This document shows positions 1-7,253 of a stretch of DNA of 22,451 bases, in pieces (position 1 is the stretch's first letter; the number at the start of each line of letters is the position of its first letter). The stretch is from an uncultured Bacillaceae bacterium. GTDB lineage: Bacteria; Bacillota; Bacilli; Bacillales; Caldibacillaceae. The position numbers were made by a program, and so were the translations under genes. The notes under the pieces are model-generated. The model was not told where the DNA came from, made no database searches, and worked only from the letters and a program-made list of their open reading frames with translations. The stretch is taken from contig CALKAK010000093.1 of the NCBI GenBank assembly GCA_937983015.1, positions 1 through 22,451 of the forward strand. Direction: 5' to 3'.

Positions 1-206
1 GAAGGGTTTTGGCCAACTCAGCGATTTTTTCCTCATCGAACTTCGTCCGTGGCTGATAGCGATTCGGGCGAATATTGGCAAGCGGGATATTCTGAATGAC
101 ATCTTCTTCTGTATGCTCAAGTTCAGGAGCATCGAGTTCTTTTTCAACGATCTCCGTTTCCTTTAATCCTACTCCACCAAAAAGCCGCGATAAACGATTT
201 TTCAAT
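1..206 (-). CDS. noc: Noc, nucleoid occlusion protein (N-terminal part only)
   Basis: Noc is a ParB-like protein that binds specific chromosomal sites and stops division septa from forming over the nucleoid. Only about the first 68 residues are in the window; the gene runs off the left edge. The start chosen is TTG at 206-204, with an AAGGTGG ribosome binding site about 8 bases upstream; in-frame GTG codons at 218-213 lie inside that site. The product begins MKNRLSRLFGG, which resembles the short amphipathic membrane-targeting helix of Noc. An acidic linker and a ParB-type stretch, NIRPNRYQPRTKF at about residues 45-57, follow. Location downstream of rsmG is the standard Bacillus arrangement. 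A ParB/Soj-system Spo0J is the main alternative, but the N-terminal helix and the position next to rsmG favour Noc. Confidence 0.85.
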
Positions 207-309
207 GCCCGCACCACCTTTTTAAAAATCCCGTTCTATCTTCCATTTTAGTTACTATTTCTCGCCGAATCACGAATATCCTGCAAAAATAACAAAATTT
301 TTACTCTTC

Positions 310-1032
310 TTAAATCAGTGGCTCTTTAGCCGGTACTCCCGGTTTCCGTGGATATTTCTTCGGCGTTCGTTTCTCTTTCTCAATCCCGATTATCGTTCGC
401 TCGCTATTTTCAAGCGGCAAGGTGAAGGAGTGCAAACTTTGTAGATGACCACCTAAAAGCTGGATAGCTTTTTGCGACTGCTCCAATTCTTCTTTACCGC
501 TCGCTCCTCTTAAGGCGATAAATAAGCCGCCGGGTTTCACAAGCGGTAAGCAATATTCACACAATACCGGTAACGTCGCCACCGCTCTGGCAGTAACGAT
601 ATCATAACTGTCCCGATGTCCGTCCCGTCTGCCAAAAGTCTCTGCCCGGTCATGGTACAGTTCAATTCCATCTAGCCCTAATTGTTTGATTAATTCCTGT
701 AAAAATCCGATTCGTTTTTTCAATGAATCCACGATCGTCAGTTTGATGTGGGGAAAGGCGATCTTTAAAGGAATTCCCGGAAAACCGGCCCCTGCCCCGA
801 CATCACAGAGGCGGATCGTTTCACGCGTAAAATCGACGAAAAAAGCGGGTGTCAATGAATCGAAGAAATGCTTTAAATAAACCTCGCCTTTTTCGGTAAT
901 CGCCGTCAAATTCATCTTTTTATTCCATTCAAACAAATTTTCATAATAGATAACAAATTGCTCGAGCTGGTTTTCCGACAATTGGATACCATGTTTTGCT
1001 AATTCCGTCCGAAACTGATCTTCCGTCATCAT
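310..1032 (-). CDS. rsmG: RsmG (GidB), 16S rRNA guanine-527 N7-methyltransferase
   Basis: RsmG uses S-adenosylmethionine to methylate N7 of G527 (E. coli numbering) in the 530 loop of 16S rRNA; loss of the enzyme in other bacteria gives low-level streptomycin resistance. The 240-residue product matches the family length (about 239 in B. subtilis). Visible motifs are the substrate-side LTAITEKGEVYLKHFFDS stretch (about residues 42-59), the SAM-binding glycine-rich loop DVGAGAGFPGIP (about 77-88), and DIVTARAVA (about 144-152). The C-terminal TPKKYPRKPGVP tail is typical. The start is one of two adjacent ATGs (1032 or 1029), with AGGAAG about 6 bases upstream. It lies 73 bases downstream of mnmG and is probably co-transcribed with mnmE and mnmG. 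Confidence 0.97.
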   Translation of the reverse strand: MMTEDQFRTELAKHGIQLSENQLEQFVIYYENLFEWNKKMNLTAITEKGEVYLKHFFDSLTPAFFVDFTRETIRLCDVGAGAGFPGIPLKIAFPHIKLTIVDSLKKRIGFLQELIKQLGLDGIELYHDRAETFGRRDGHRDSYDIVTARAVATLPVLCEYCLPLVKPGGLFIALRGASGKEELEQSQKAIQLLGGHLQSLHSFTLPLENSERTIIGIEKEKRTPKKYPRKPGVPAKEPLI

Positions 1033-1105
1033 TTCGATCTTCCTAACTATTTTCCTTTCTCATTCCCCATATTACCGAGTTCGCTCGATTTTGACAAATC
1101 GAGTT

Positions 1106-3001
1106 TTAAGAATTCGATACCCGCTTGATTTTTCCTTGTTCCAGATAAACGAGTAAGATGGAAATATCGGCAGGATTCACACCGGAAATCCGTGAAGCCT
1201 GGGCGAGCGTCAATGGCTGTACTCGTTTTAATTTTTCCCTCGCTTCATTCGCCAAACCGTGAATCGCGTCATAATCGATATCGTGCGGGATTTTCTTATC
1301 TTCCATTTTATGGAGCCGTTCCACTTGTTGTAGGGCTTTTTCAATGTATCCTTCATATTTTATCTGGATTTCCACTTGCTCTTCAACATCTTTTGTCAAT
1401 TCTTCTTCAGGCGGAATTAAAGATTTAATATGGTCATAATGGATTTCTGGGCGTCTTAATAAATCGCTAGCCCGGATTCCATCTTTTAATTCACTACCAC
1501 CGACACTTTTTATTAATTCTTGGGTTGCTTCATTTGGTTTAATGATCGTTTTCTTCAAGCGTTTGATTTCCGCAGCAATTTTTTCTTTTTTATCGACAAA
1601 TTTCCGATATCTTTCTTCACTGATTAAGCCAAGCTCATACCCCAGTTCCGTTAAGCGTAAATCGGCATTATCATGTCTTAATAATAAGCGGTACTCCGCC
1701 CGGGATGTCAGCAGGCGATACGGTTCTTGCGTGCCTTTTGTCACGAGATCATCGATCATAACGCCGATATAAGCTTCCGATCGTTTGAGAATAACTTCCC
1801 GATCCTTGCCGAGGGCGCGTAATGCGGCATTGATTCCAGCCATGAGCCCCTGTCCCGCCGCTTCTTCATATCCGCTCGTTCCATTAATTTGTCCGGCGGT
1901 ATATAAATTTTTTATAAGTTTTGTTTCCAATGTCGGCCAAAGCTGGGTCGGGTCAATCGCATCGTACTCAATCGCATACCCCGGCCGCATCATCTGGGCA
2001 TTTTCCAATCCCGGAACGGTTTTTAACAACTCATGTTGCACTTCTTCCGGTAAGCTTGTTGATAATCCCTGTACATAAACTTCTTCCGTGTTTCTTCCTT
2101 CTGGTTCCAGAAAAATTTGGTGGCGCGGTTTATCGTGAAAGCGAACCACCTTGTCTTCGATCGAAGGGCAGTAACGTGGCCCCCTTCCCTGGATCATGCC
2201 GGAATACATGGGAGAACGGTGGAGATTCGCTTGAATAATTTCATGGGTTTCTGGTGTTGTATATGTCAGCCAACACGGTAATTGATCCGTGATCGTCTCA
2301 ACGGTTTCGTATGAAAACGTCCCCGGGTTTTCATCGCCGGGTTGTTCTGTTGTTTTCGAATAATCGATGGTGTGGCTATTGACACGAGGTGGGGTTCCTG
2401 TCTTGAAGCGCAACAGCTTAAAGCCGAGTTCTTCCAAATTTTCTCCTAGAGCGATCGCAGGCTGCTGATTGTTCGGACCACTGGAATATTTAATTTCACC
2501 AATGATGATTTCACCGCGCAAGTACGTTCCTGTTGTTAGAACGACCGTTTTGCCACGGTAGACCGCTCCTGTTTTCGTCACAACCCCTTTACAGACTCCA
2601 TCTTCCACAAGCAAACGCTCTACCATTCCTTGGACGAGACGTAAATTCGGTTGATTTTCCAAAGTTTTTTTCATTTCTTGTTGATAAAGGACTTTATCCG
2701 CCTGTGCCCTTAACGCACGGACAGCCGGTCCTTTCCTTGTGTTTAACATCCGCATCTGAATGGCCGTTTTATCGATAATCTTCCCCATCACACCCCCGAG
2801 AGCGTCAATTTCCCGAACAACGATACCTTTAGCCGGCCCGCCGATCGAGGGATTGCATGGCATATAGGCGATCATATCTAAGTTTAGGGTGATCAGTACC
2901 GTATGAGCACCCATTTTTGCGGCAGCGAGCGCAGCTTCACATCCCGCATGACCGGCACCGATAACGATACAGTCAAAACTGCCTGCTTCATATGTTTGCA
3001 T
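1106..3001 (-). CDS. mnmG: MnmG (GidA), tRNA uridine-34 carboxymethylaminomethyl-modifying FAD enzyme
   Basis: MnmG is the FAD-dependent partner of MnmE. Together they install the cmnm5 (or nm5) group on wobble uridine U34 of tRNAs reading NNA and NNG codons, using methylene-tetrahydrofolate and glycine or ammonium. The 631-residue product has the N-terminal dinucleotide-binding motif VIGAGHAGCEAA (about residues 13-24), the NPSIGGPAKG motif (about 50-59), and the family-specific RTGTPPRV-like segment, here KTGTPPRVN (about 200-208). A conserved SGYEEAAGQGLMAGINAA segment (about 374-391) and a helical C-terminal MnmE-binding domain are also present. GGGAGG lies 7 bases before the ATG. The mnmE stop is 18 bases upstream, so the two partner genes form one transcription unit. 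Confidence 0.98.
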   Translation of the reverse strand: MQTYEAGSFDCIVIGAGHAGCEAALAAAKMGAHTVLITLNLDMIAYMPCNPSIGGPAKGIVVREIDALGGVMGKIIDKTAIQMRMLNTRKGPAVRALRAQADKVLYQQEMKKTLENQPNLRLVQGMVERLLVEDGVCKGVVTKTGAVYRGKTVVLTTGTYLRGEIIIGEIKYSSGPNNQQPAIALGENLEELGFKLLRFKTGTPPRVNSHTIDYSKTTEQPGDENPGTFSYETVETITDQLPCWLTYTTPETHEIIQANLHRSPMYSGMIQGRGPRYCPSIEDKVVRFHDKPRHQIFLEPEGRNTEEVYVQGLSTSLPEEVQHELLKTVPGLENAQMMRPGYAIEYDAIDPTQLWPTLETKLIKNLYTAGQINGTSGYEEAAGQGLMAGINAALRALGKDREVILKRSEAYIGVMIDDLVTKGTQEPYRLLTSRAEYRLLLRHDNADLRLTELGYELGLISEERYRKFVDKKEKIAAEIKRLKKTIIKPNEATQELIKSVGGSELKDGIRASDLLRRPEIHYDHIKSLIPPEEELTKDVEEQVEIQIKYEGYIEKALQQVERLHKMEDKKIPHDIDYDAIHGLANEAREKLKRVQPLTLAQASRISGVNPADISILLVYLEQGKIKRVSNS

Positions 3002-3019
3002 CGCATAACCTCCCTATGA

Positions 3020-4408
3020 TCACTTTCCGAGACAGAATTGTGAAAAGAGTTGATCCAGCAGTTCATCATGAACGGTTTCACCGGTAATTTCTCCTAGGAT
3101 TTCCCAGCACTTTCGCATATCAATTTGCACGAGATCGAGGGGCATCCCCATTTCGATTCCGTTTAATGCATCTTTCACTGCGGCGAGTGCTCGATGCAAT
3201 AGACTGATATGCCGTGCATTGGAGACGTACGTTAAATCCTTTGCTTCTAGTTCACCGGAGAAAAACATCGCGGCAATCGCTTCTTCTAGCTCGTCGACAC
3301 CTTTTTCTTCCGTTAAAGATGTATAGACGATTTTTCTACCGGCGGCAAGTTTTTTTACCTCATCGAGATCGATTTTTCGCTCCAGGTCTACCTTATTTAC
3401 CACGATGATCGCATCCATGTCTTCGATCGTTGCGAACAAATCGCGATCTTCATCGGTTAGCTCCTCATTATAATTAAGTACGAACAATATTAAATCGGCG
3501 CTTTTTAAAACTTGACGGGAGCGCTCGACACCGATTCGTTCGACGACATCTTCGGTTTCACGGATTCCCGCTGTATCAACCAATTTCAACGGAACACCAC
3601 GGATGTTGACGAACTCTTCGATCACATCGCGAGTCGTTCCAGGAATATCGGTTACGATCGCTTTATTTTCCTGAACAAAACTATTCAGTAAAGAGGATTT
3701 TCCAACGTTGGGCCGACCGATAATAACTGTGGACAAACCTTCTCGTAATATTTTACCCTGTTTGGCTGTGGACAATAACTTTTCAATTTCCCGTTTAATG
3801 AACTTTGCTTTATTCTCCATCATCGTGTGGGTCATTTCTTCCACATCATCGTATTCAGGATAATCGATATTGACTTCCACATGGGCGAGGACCTCGAGTA
3901 TTTCTTGGCGCAAAAGACGAATTTTATTGGATAATTTCCCTTCAAGCTGATTCATCGCCACATTCATCGCCCGATCGGTCTTGGCCCTGATAATATCCAT
4001 AACCGCCTCTGCCTGGGATAAATCTATCCGCCCATTTAAGAAAGCCCGTTTCGTAAATTCACCCGGTTCTGCAAGACGGGCGCCATTTGTCAAGCATAAC
4101 TGCAAAACCCGATTCAACGCGACCACACCGGAGTGACAGTTGATCTCCACTACATCCTCTCGGGTAAATGTCTTCGGTGCCCGCATGACCGTAACCATAA
4201 CTTCCTCCGCTTTCTCACCGGTTTCCGGGTCTATAATATAACCGTAATGAATGGTATGACTCGCTACATCCTGTAGATTTTTTCCCGCAGGTGAACGGAA
4301 TAGTTTGGAAGCGATCGTAATACTGTCCGGACCTGACATGCGTACGATACCGATCGCCCCTTCACCTAAAGGAGTAGATATAGCACAAATGGTATCTTGC
4401 TCGTACAT
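3020..4408 (-). CDS. mnmE: MnmE (TrmE/ThdF), tRNA modification GTPase
   Basis: MnmE is the potassium-activated GTPase half of the MnmE-MnmG complex that modifies wobble U34 of tRNA. The start is set at ATG 4408 because GAGGTG lies 6 bases upstream; an in-frame TTG further upstream at 4417 overlaps that site. The resulting 462 residues fit the family (about 459). The N-terminal domain begins DTICAISTPLGEGAIGIVR. The G domain shows G1 GRPNVGKSS (about 228-236), G2/G3 DIPGTTRD and DTAGIRE, and G4 NKVD. The protein ends FSQFCLGK, which contains the conserved C-x-G-K motif carrying the catalytic cysteine. It is the first gene of the mnmE-mnmG-rsmG group and is separated from jag by a terminator and a DnaA-box pair. 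Confidence 0.98.
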   Translation of the reverse strand: MYEQDTICAISTPLGEGAIGIVRMSGPDSITIASKLFRSPAGKNLQDVASHTIHYGYIIDPETGEKAEEVMVTVMRAPKTFTREDVVEINCHSGVVALNRVLQLCLTNGARLAEPGEFTKRAFLNGRIDLSQAEAVMDIIRAKTDRAMNVAMNQLEGKLSNKIRLLRQEILEVLAHVEVNIDYPEYDDVEEMTHTMMENKAKFIKREIEKLLSTAKQGKILREGLSTVIIGRPNVGKSSLLNSFVQENKAIVTDIPGTTRDVIEEFVNIRGVPLKLVDTAGIRETEDVVERIGVERSRQVLKSADLILFVLNYNEELTDEDRDLFATIEDMDAIIVVNKVDLERKIDLDEVKKLAAGRKIVYTSLTEEKGVDELEEAIAAMFFSGELEAKDLTYVSNARHISLLHRALAAVKDALNGIEMGMPLDLVQIDMRKCWEILGEITGETVHDELLDQLFSQFCLGK

Positions 4409-4445
4409 GAATAGCACCTCTTTTCGAACTGTATCGCAAAAGTTT

Positions 4446-4473
4446 ATTTTACAACATAATCATTCGATCACAA
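4446..4473 (-). promoter_or_regulatory. Possible SigA-type promoter for mnmE
   Basis: Read on the minus strand, TTGTGA (4473-4468) and TAAAAT (4451-4446) are separated by 16 bases and lie about 40 bases upstream of the mnmE start. Match to the SigA consensus is moderate (four of six and five of six). It sits between the DnaA-box palindromes and mnmE, where a promoter is expected because the jag unit is terminated just upstream. Inferred from sequence only. Confidence 0.35.
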
Positions 4474-4524
4474 AACGCATACGACTTATTTCAACGTTTT
4501 CCATCTTTATTTTACACGAAAAAA

Positions 4525-4582
4525 TAATCCACATGTGGATAACTTTCCCTCTCATCCTGATTAGTTATCCATATGTGGATGG
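4525..4582. promoter_or_regulatory. Paired DnaA-box palindromes between mnmE and jag
   Basis: Two palindromic elements lie 40 bases apart, centre to centre. The first (4525-4542) combines TAATCCACA (one mismatch to TTATCCACA) with a perfect inverted box TGTGGATAA at 4534-4542. The second (4565-4582) combines TTATCCATA (one mismatch) with TGTGGATGG (two mismatches). Each has an ATCCA-CA/TA-TGTGGAT core, so two inverted boxes abut. They sit upstream of mnmE and about 7.3 kb from the main origin boxes. A role as an extra DnaA-binding site that titrates DnaA or regulates mnmE is inference. Confidence 0.6.
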
Positions 4583-4608
4583 GTTTTATCAAAAATTGAT
4601 CTTTAGTT

Positions 4609-4647
4609 AAAAAATACCTTCAACCGGTAATTTGCATGGTTGAAGGT
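4609..4647 (-). terminator. Rho-independent terminator of the spoIIIJ-jag unit
   Basis: On the minus strand, a perfect 10-base-pair stem ACCTTCAACC / GGTTGAAGGT (4647-4638 with 4625-4616) and a 12-base loop are followed by A and six T. It begins 10 bases after the jag stop codon. It separates jag from mnmE. Confidence 0.9.
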
Positions 4648-4656
4648 CATGGAAAA

Positions 4657-5274
4657 TCATTTCGGGGCGATCACGATATGCCGGTTCGGATCCTGACCGA
4701 TTGAATAAGTTCTCACATGTTCGTGATCGGCAAGTTCGGTATGGATAATCCGTCTTTCATACGAGGGCATCGGTTCCAGTTGGATTTCTCGTTTTTCTCG
4801 GCTCACTTTGTCGGCAAGACGCTGGGCTAGTTGACGTAACTTTTTTTCTCTCCGATCACGATAGTTTTCCGCATCGAGAATGACGATCAAAAACTGGTCC
4901 GAATACTTATTCAAAACAAGTTGCGTTAAGGTCTGAAGGGCATTAAGGGTCCTTCCCCTTTTGCCGATCAATAAACCCGTTTTCTCCGTGATGATATTCA
5001 TGTAGATTTGGCGACCTTCGATTTCCGTTTCTACTTCTACATCCATACCCATTTGTTTACAAACGTCAATAATAAATTTTTTTGCTTCTTCAATCGGATC
5101 AACTTTTAATATAGCTTTTACAATGGCAGGGCGCGCTCCAAAAATTCCAAGGATGCCCCTTTTTCCTTCATCGATAATCGAAATTTCTACTTGATCTTTC
5201 CTCGCGTTCAGTTCTTTCAATGCTTGATTGATCGCATCTTCAACAGTAGAACCGGTAGATGTTACTTGCCTCAC
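4657..5274 (-). CDS. jag: Jag / KhpB (SpoIIIJ-associated RNA-binding protein)
   Basis: Jag (KhpB/EloR) is a cytoplasmic RNA-binding protein, always encoded beside the YidC homologue SpoIIIJ, and linked in other Firmicutes to cell elongation and RNA control. The 205 residues show an N-terminal Jag-N domain (about 1-50; STGSTVEDAINQAL, then DEGKRGILGIFG), a KH domain with its GKRG loop (LLIGKRGRTLNALQ, about 101-114), and a C-terminal R3H domain (YERRIIHTELADHE, then TYSIGQDPNRHIV). The start codon is GTG, overlapping the spoIIIJ stop by four bases (GTGA), with AGGAGG 9 bases upstream. The overlap indicates translational coupling. Confidence 0.97.
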   Translation of the reverse strand: MRQVTSTGSTVEDAINQALKELNARKDQVEISIIDEGKRGILGIFGARPAIVKAILKVDPIEEAKKFIIDVCKQMGMDVEVETEIEGRQIYMNIITEKTGLLIGKRGRTLNALQTLTQLVLNKYSDQFLIVILDAENYRDRREKKLRQLAQRLADKVSREKREIQLEPMPSYERRIIHTELADHEHVRTYSIGQDPNRHIVIAPK

Positions 5275-6110
5275 TTTTTTCTTCCTCCTGGACGCCCGAC
5301 AGTGGATTTCACGGCTCTTCTACCTGTTCTGTTGGGAACGGTACTGGTTTCATACTTATTCGCCAACTCTTCCAATTCGGGCACTTTGATCATTTGATTT
5401 TGCACGATCGTAAAGAGATTCCCGATAATCCAATATAAAGGTAAAGCTGCCGGTAAATACAGCGAAAAGATAACGATCATGAGCGGCAACAGCGCGTTCA
5501 TCATCGCCATCTGGGGGGTGGCCGGTTGCCCTTTGGTTATAATCTTTTGTTGCAAATACGTAAATCCCCCCGCTAAAATCGGCAAGATAAAATAAGGATC
5601 CGGTCTGTCCAGTGGGAACCAGAGAAACGATTGTCCACCTAACTGTTCAGTACGGACGATGGCCTGGTAAAACCCGATGAGGATCGGCATTTGAATCAAT
5701 ATCGGTAAACAGCCGGAGAGCGGATTGATATCGTATTTTTCAAATAACTGCATTTGGGCCTGTTGGAATTTTTGCTGTGTGATCGCATCTTTAGAAGAAT
5801 ATTTTTCTTTTAATTTTTGAATTTCCGGCTGGATCAATTGGATCTTTTTCATACTTTTAGCCTGATTGATCATAAAAGGGAAAATCAATAAGCGGATGAA
5901 GATCGTTAATATAATGATGGAAAGGCCGTAGCCCCAATTTGTACCAATGATCTCGGCTAATTTCACAATAGACCATGATAAAGGGTAGACGATCAATCGA
6001 TTCCAAAATCCTTCACTATCTTTTGTAATCGGCTGGTCCAGATCCGAACAGCCGGCAAGTACCAATGCAAGTACTAGCAAAAGAATCGTTATCGAAAACC
6101 TATTAACCAT
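5271..6110 (-). CDS. spoIIIJ: SpoIIIJ / YidC1 / OxaA membrane protein insertase (lipoprotein)
   Basis: YidC/Oxa1-family insertases place proteins into the cytoplasmic membrane, alone or with SecYEG; in Bacillus the copy beside jag is SpoIIIJ, needed also for engulfed-forespore signalling. The product has 279 residues. It starts with a lipoprotein signal ending LVLAGC, so Cys20 should be lipidated. Five membrane segments follow, at roughly 57-80, 130-150, 172-188, 205-222 and 225-240. The conserved groove arginine is in LTIFIRLLIFPF (about residue 73). The NPLSGCLPILIQMPILIGFY segment and the very basic C-terminal tail ending GGRKK are typical. GGGAGG lies 11 bases before ATG 6110. It has its own probable promoter upstream and overlaps jag. 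Confidence 0.96.
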   Translation of the reverse strand: MVNRFSITILLLVLALVLAGCSDLDQPITKDSEGFWNRLIVYPLSWSIVKLAEIIGTNWGYGLSIIILTIFIRLLIFPFMINQAKSMKKIQLIQPEIQKLKEKYSSKDAITQQKFQQAQMQLFEKYDINPLSGCLPILIQMPILIGFYQAIVRTEQLGGQSFLWFPLDRPDPYFILPILAGGFTYLQQKIITKGQPATPQMAMMNALLPLMIVIFSLYLPAALPLYWIIGNLFTIVQNQMIKVPELEELANKYETSTVPNRTGRRAVKSTVGRPGGRKK

Positions 6111-6247
6111 GATTGCAAGTTCCTCCCTGCCAGTATCTAAAAGGCAAAAACAGCGCGGGACAATTTTTGCAATCGCTAAAGAAGTAACCGCTTCCTACTA
6201 TGATCAGACAACCTTGCTAATAAATAGTTAAATATGAAGTTTGTTTT

Positions 6248-6275
6248 ATTGTAACATGCTTTACCATAATTTTAA
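6248..6275 (-). promoter_or_regulatory. Probable extended -10 promoter for spoIIIJ-jag
   Basis: On the minus strand, TTAAAA (6275-6270), 16 bases, then TGT-TACAAT with the -10 hexamer at 6253-6248. The TG-N before the hexamer makes an extended -10. It lies in the 185-base gap after rnpA, leaving a leader of about 130 bases before the spoIIIJ start. I saw no strong terminator between rnpA and this site, so read-through from rpmH-rnpA is also possible. Confidence 0.5.
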
Positions 6276-6295
6276 TAGAATATTTCCATTTTTGC

Positions 6296-6640
6296 CTATT
6301 TATTCTTAAGTACTTGAGCGACTTTTAAAGCGTGTCGCAAACTTTTTTTCGCTTCATGGTAATTCATATCGACCACTTGCCTACGGGCGATGATGATGAG
6401 ATCGTAGGCTGGGTCGATTTCCTCCTTCATCTCGCGTATCGCTTCACGAATATAGCGTTTAATCCGGTTCCGCAATACCGCTTTACCGAGCTTTTTACTG
6501 ACAGAAATGCCGATGCGAAAATAAGGATAATCATCATTTTTTAGTGTATAAATGACGAATTGCCTGTTCGCCGCTGAGACACCTTTTTGTAAAACTTGCT
6601 GAAACTCGGTATTTTTTTTGATCCGGTATTTTTTTTTCAT
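6296..6640 (-). CDS. rnpA: RnpA, protein subunit of ribonuclease P
   Basis: RnpA is the small basic protein that joins the catalytic RNA (rnpB) to form RNase P, which removes 5' leaders from tRNA precursors. The 114 residues fit the family (about 116). Features seen are the N-terminal substrate-leader cleft with FQQVLQKG and NRQFVIYTL, and the signature basic helix with the RNR motif in LGKAVLRNRIKRYIREAIRE (about residues 51-70). CAGGAG lies 7 bases before ATG 6640. It follows rpmH by 159 bases with a hairpin between them, so RnpA expression may be uncoupled from L34. Confidence 0.97.
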   Translation of the reverse strand: MKKKYRIKKNTEFQQVLQKGVSAANRQFVIYTLKNDDYPYFRIGISVSKKLGKAVLRNRIKRYIREAIREMKEEIDPAYDLIIIARRQVVDMNYHEAKKSLRHALKVAQVLKNK

Positions 6641-6770
6641 AGTGAAACTCCTGTTTCCCTACTCTGTACTTCTTCTACTATTCTACAGTATAGGCAAGGC
6701 TTCCTGCATTTAAAATAAAAATAATAATGTTCATAAAGTAGATAAGTGCGTGTAAAGATAACCACCATCG

Positions 6771-6797
6771 AAAAAAAGACCACTGTTCATTCAGTGG
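6771..6797 (-). terminator. Terminator or attenuator between rpmH and rnpA
   Basis: On the minus strand, stem CCACTG / CAGTGG (6797-6792 with 6785-6780), loop of 6, followed by TC and a seven-T run. It begins 2 bases after the rpmH stop. No clear separate promoter for rnpA was recognised downstream, so partial read-through seems likely. Confidence 0.8.
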
Positions 6798-6799
6798 CC

Positions 6800-6934
6800 C
6801 TACGCAGAAAGACGTTTTCTTCCTTTTTGACGACGGCGTGCTAAAATTTTCCGTCCGCTTTTCGTTCTCATTCTTGCTAGAAAACCGTGTATTCTACTCC
6901 TCTTTCTCCGTTTCGGTTGATATGTTCGTTTCAC
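6800..6934 (-). CDS. rpmH: RpmH, ribosomal protein L34
   Basis: L34 is a 44-residue, highly basic component of the large ribosomal subunit. The short gene reads MKRTYQPKRRKRSRIHGF and ends RRQKGRKRLSA, matching the family end to end. The start is GTG at 6934-6932, preceded by AAGGAGGTG 7 bases upstream. It is served by the strong promoter at 6984-7013 and followed at once by a T-rich hairpin. In Bacillus rpmH is the left neighbour of dnaA; here a five-gene operon on the opposite strand intervenes. Confidence 0.98.
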   Translation of the reverse strand: MKRTYQPKRRKRSRIHGFLARMRTKSGRKILARRRQKGRKRLSA

Positions 6935-6983
6935 AGTAAGACACCTCCTTAACGAGGAAAACAGTTCAAAAACAGACTATATA

Positions 6984-7013
6984 ATTATATAAACAAATCC
7001 CTTCTGATGTCAA
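6984..7013 (-). promoter_or_regulatory. Consensus SigA promoter of rpmH
   Basis: On the minus strand, a perfect -35 TTGACA (7013-7008) and a perfect -10 TATAAT (6989-6984) are separated by 18 bases. The start codon lies about 50 bases downstream of the -10. The exact consensus match suits the high demand for a ribosomal protein transcript. Confidence 0.9.
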
Positions 7014-7175
7014 CTATCTAAAAACCTTACGTTTCATCTCATGATCATCGCTCTGCCTCTAAGTAACATTTTTTGTGTGCGATGCTTCGTTTTTCCTAAA
7101 TTTTTCAACTTAAAAAAATCGTCACGTAAATTTCCCGTTTTTGTCAAAATTCCTAATAAAAAATATCGGCATTGT

Positions 7176-7184
7176 TGTTATAAT
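7176..7184 (+). promoter_or_regulatory. Possible extended -10 promoter of the heme operon
   Basis: TGT-TATAAT gives an extended -10 with a perfect hexamer at 7179-7184. No good -35 is present 16-18 bases upstream, which extended -10 promoters can tolerate. An alternative is TATTAT at 7214-7219 with a poor -35 near 7191; that choice would put the start of transcription inside the Fur-type box. The sequence does not decide between them. Confidence 0.45.
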
Positions 7185-7223
7185 TTAAGTTAGATTTACT
7201 ATAAACTAATATCTATTATTATT

Positions 7224-7238
7224 TGATATTGATTATCA
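7224..7238 (+). promoter_or_regulatory. fur box: Fur-type operator (7-1-7 inverted repeat)
   Basis: TGATATT-G-ATTATCA matches the Bacillus 7-1-7 Fur consensus TGATAAT-N-ATTATCA with one mismatch. It ends one base before the GGAGG ribosome binding site (7240-7244) of the first gene. Iron-dependent repression of the five downstream genes is the natural reading, given their iron and porphyrin functions. PerR and Zur boxes have related shapes, but the right half-site ATTATCA is the Fur form. Confidence 0.75.
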
Positions 7239-7253
7239 CGGAGGTGGATGATC

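Larger units (their letters stand above)
6935..7253. other. Divergent intergenic region between rpmH and the heme operon
   Basis: This 319-base AT-rich gap drives transcription both ways. It holds the rpmH ribosome binding site and promoter (6984-7013, leftward), and the probable promoter, Fur-type box and ribosome binding site of the hemQ-like operon (7176-7247, rightward). Between about 7014 and 7140 I see no gene, hairpin or repeat. It contains no convincing DnaA box, so the origin boxes have all stayed on the dnaA side of the operon. Confidence 0.7.

Noticed and set aside
7014..7140. Att sites or terminal repeats marking the heme operon as a mobile element
   Set aside because: I compared the sequence around 7000-7200 with that around 11750-11880 and found no direct or inverted repeats, integrase or transposase.
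7178..7192. Possible PerR box TTATAAT-T-TAAGTTA upstream of the hemQ-like gene
   Set aside because: Only the left half-site fits; the right half matches two of seven positions. The left half is better explained as the -10 hexamer.
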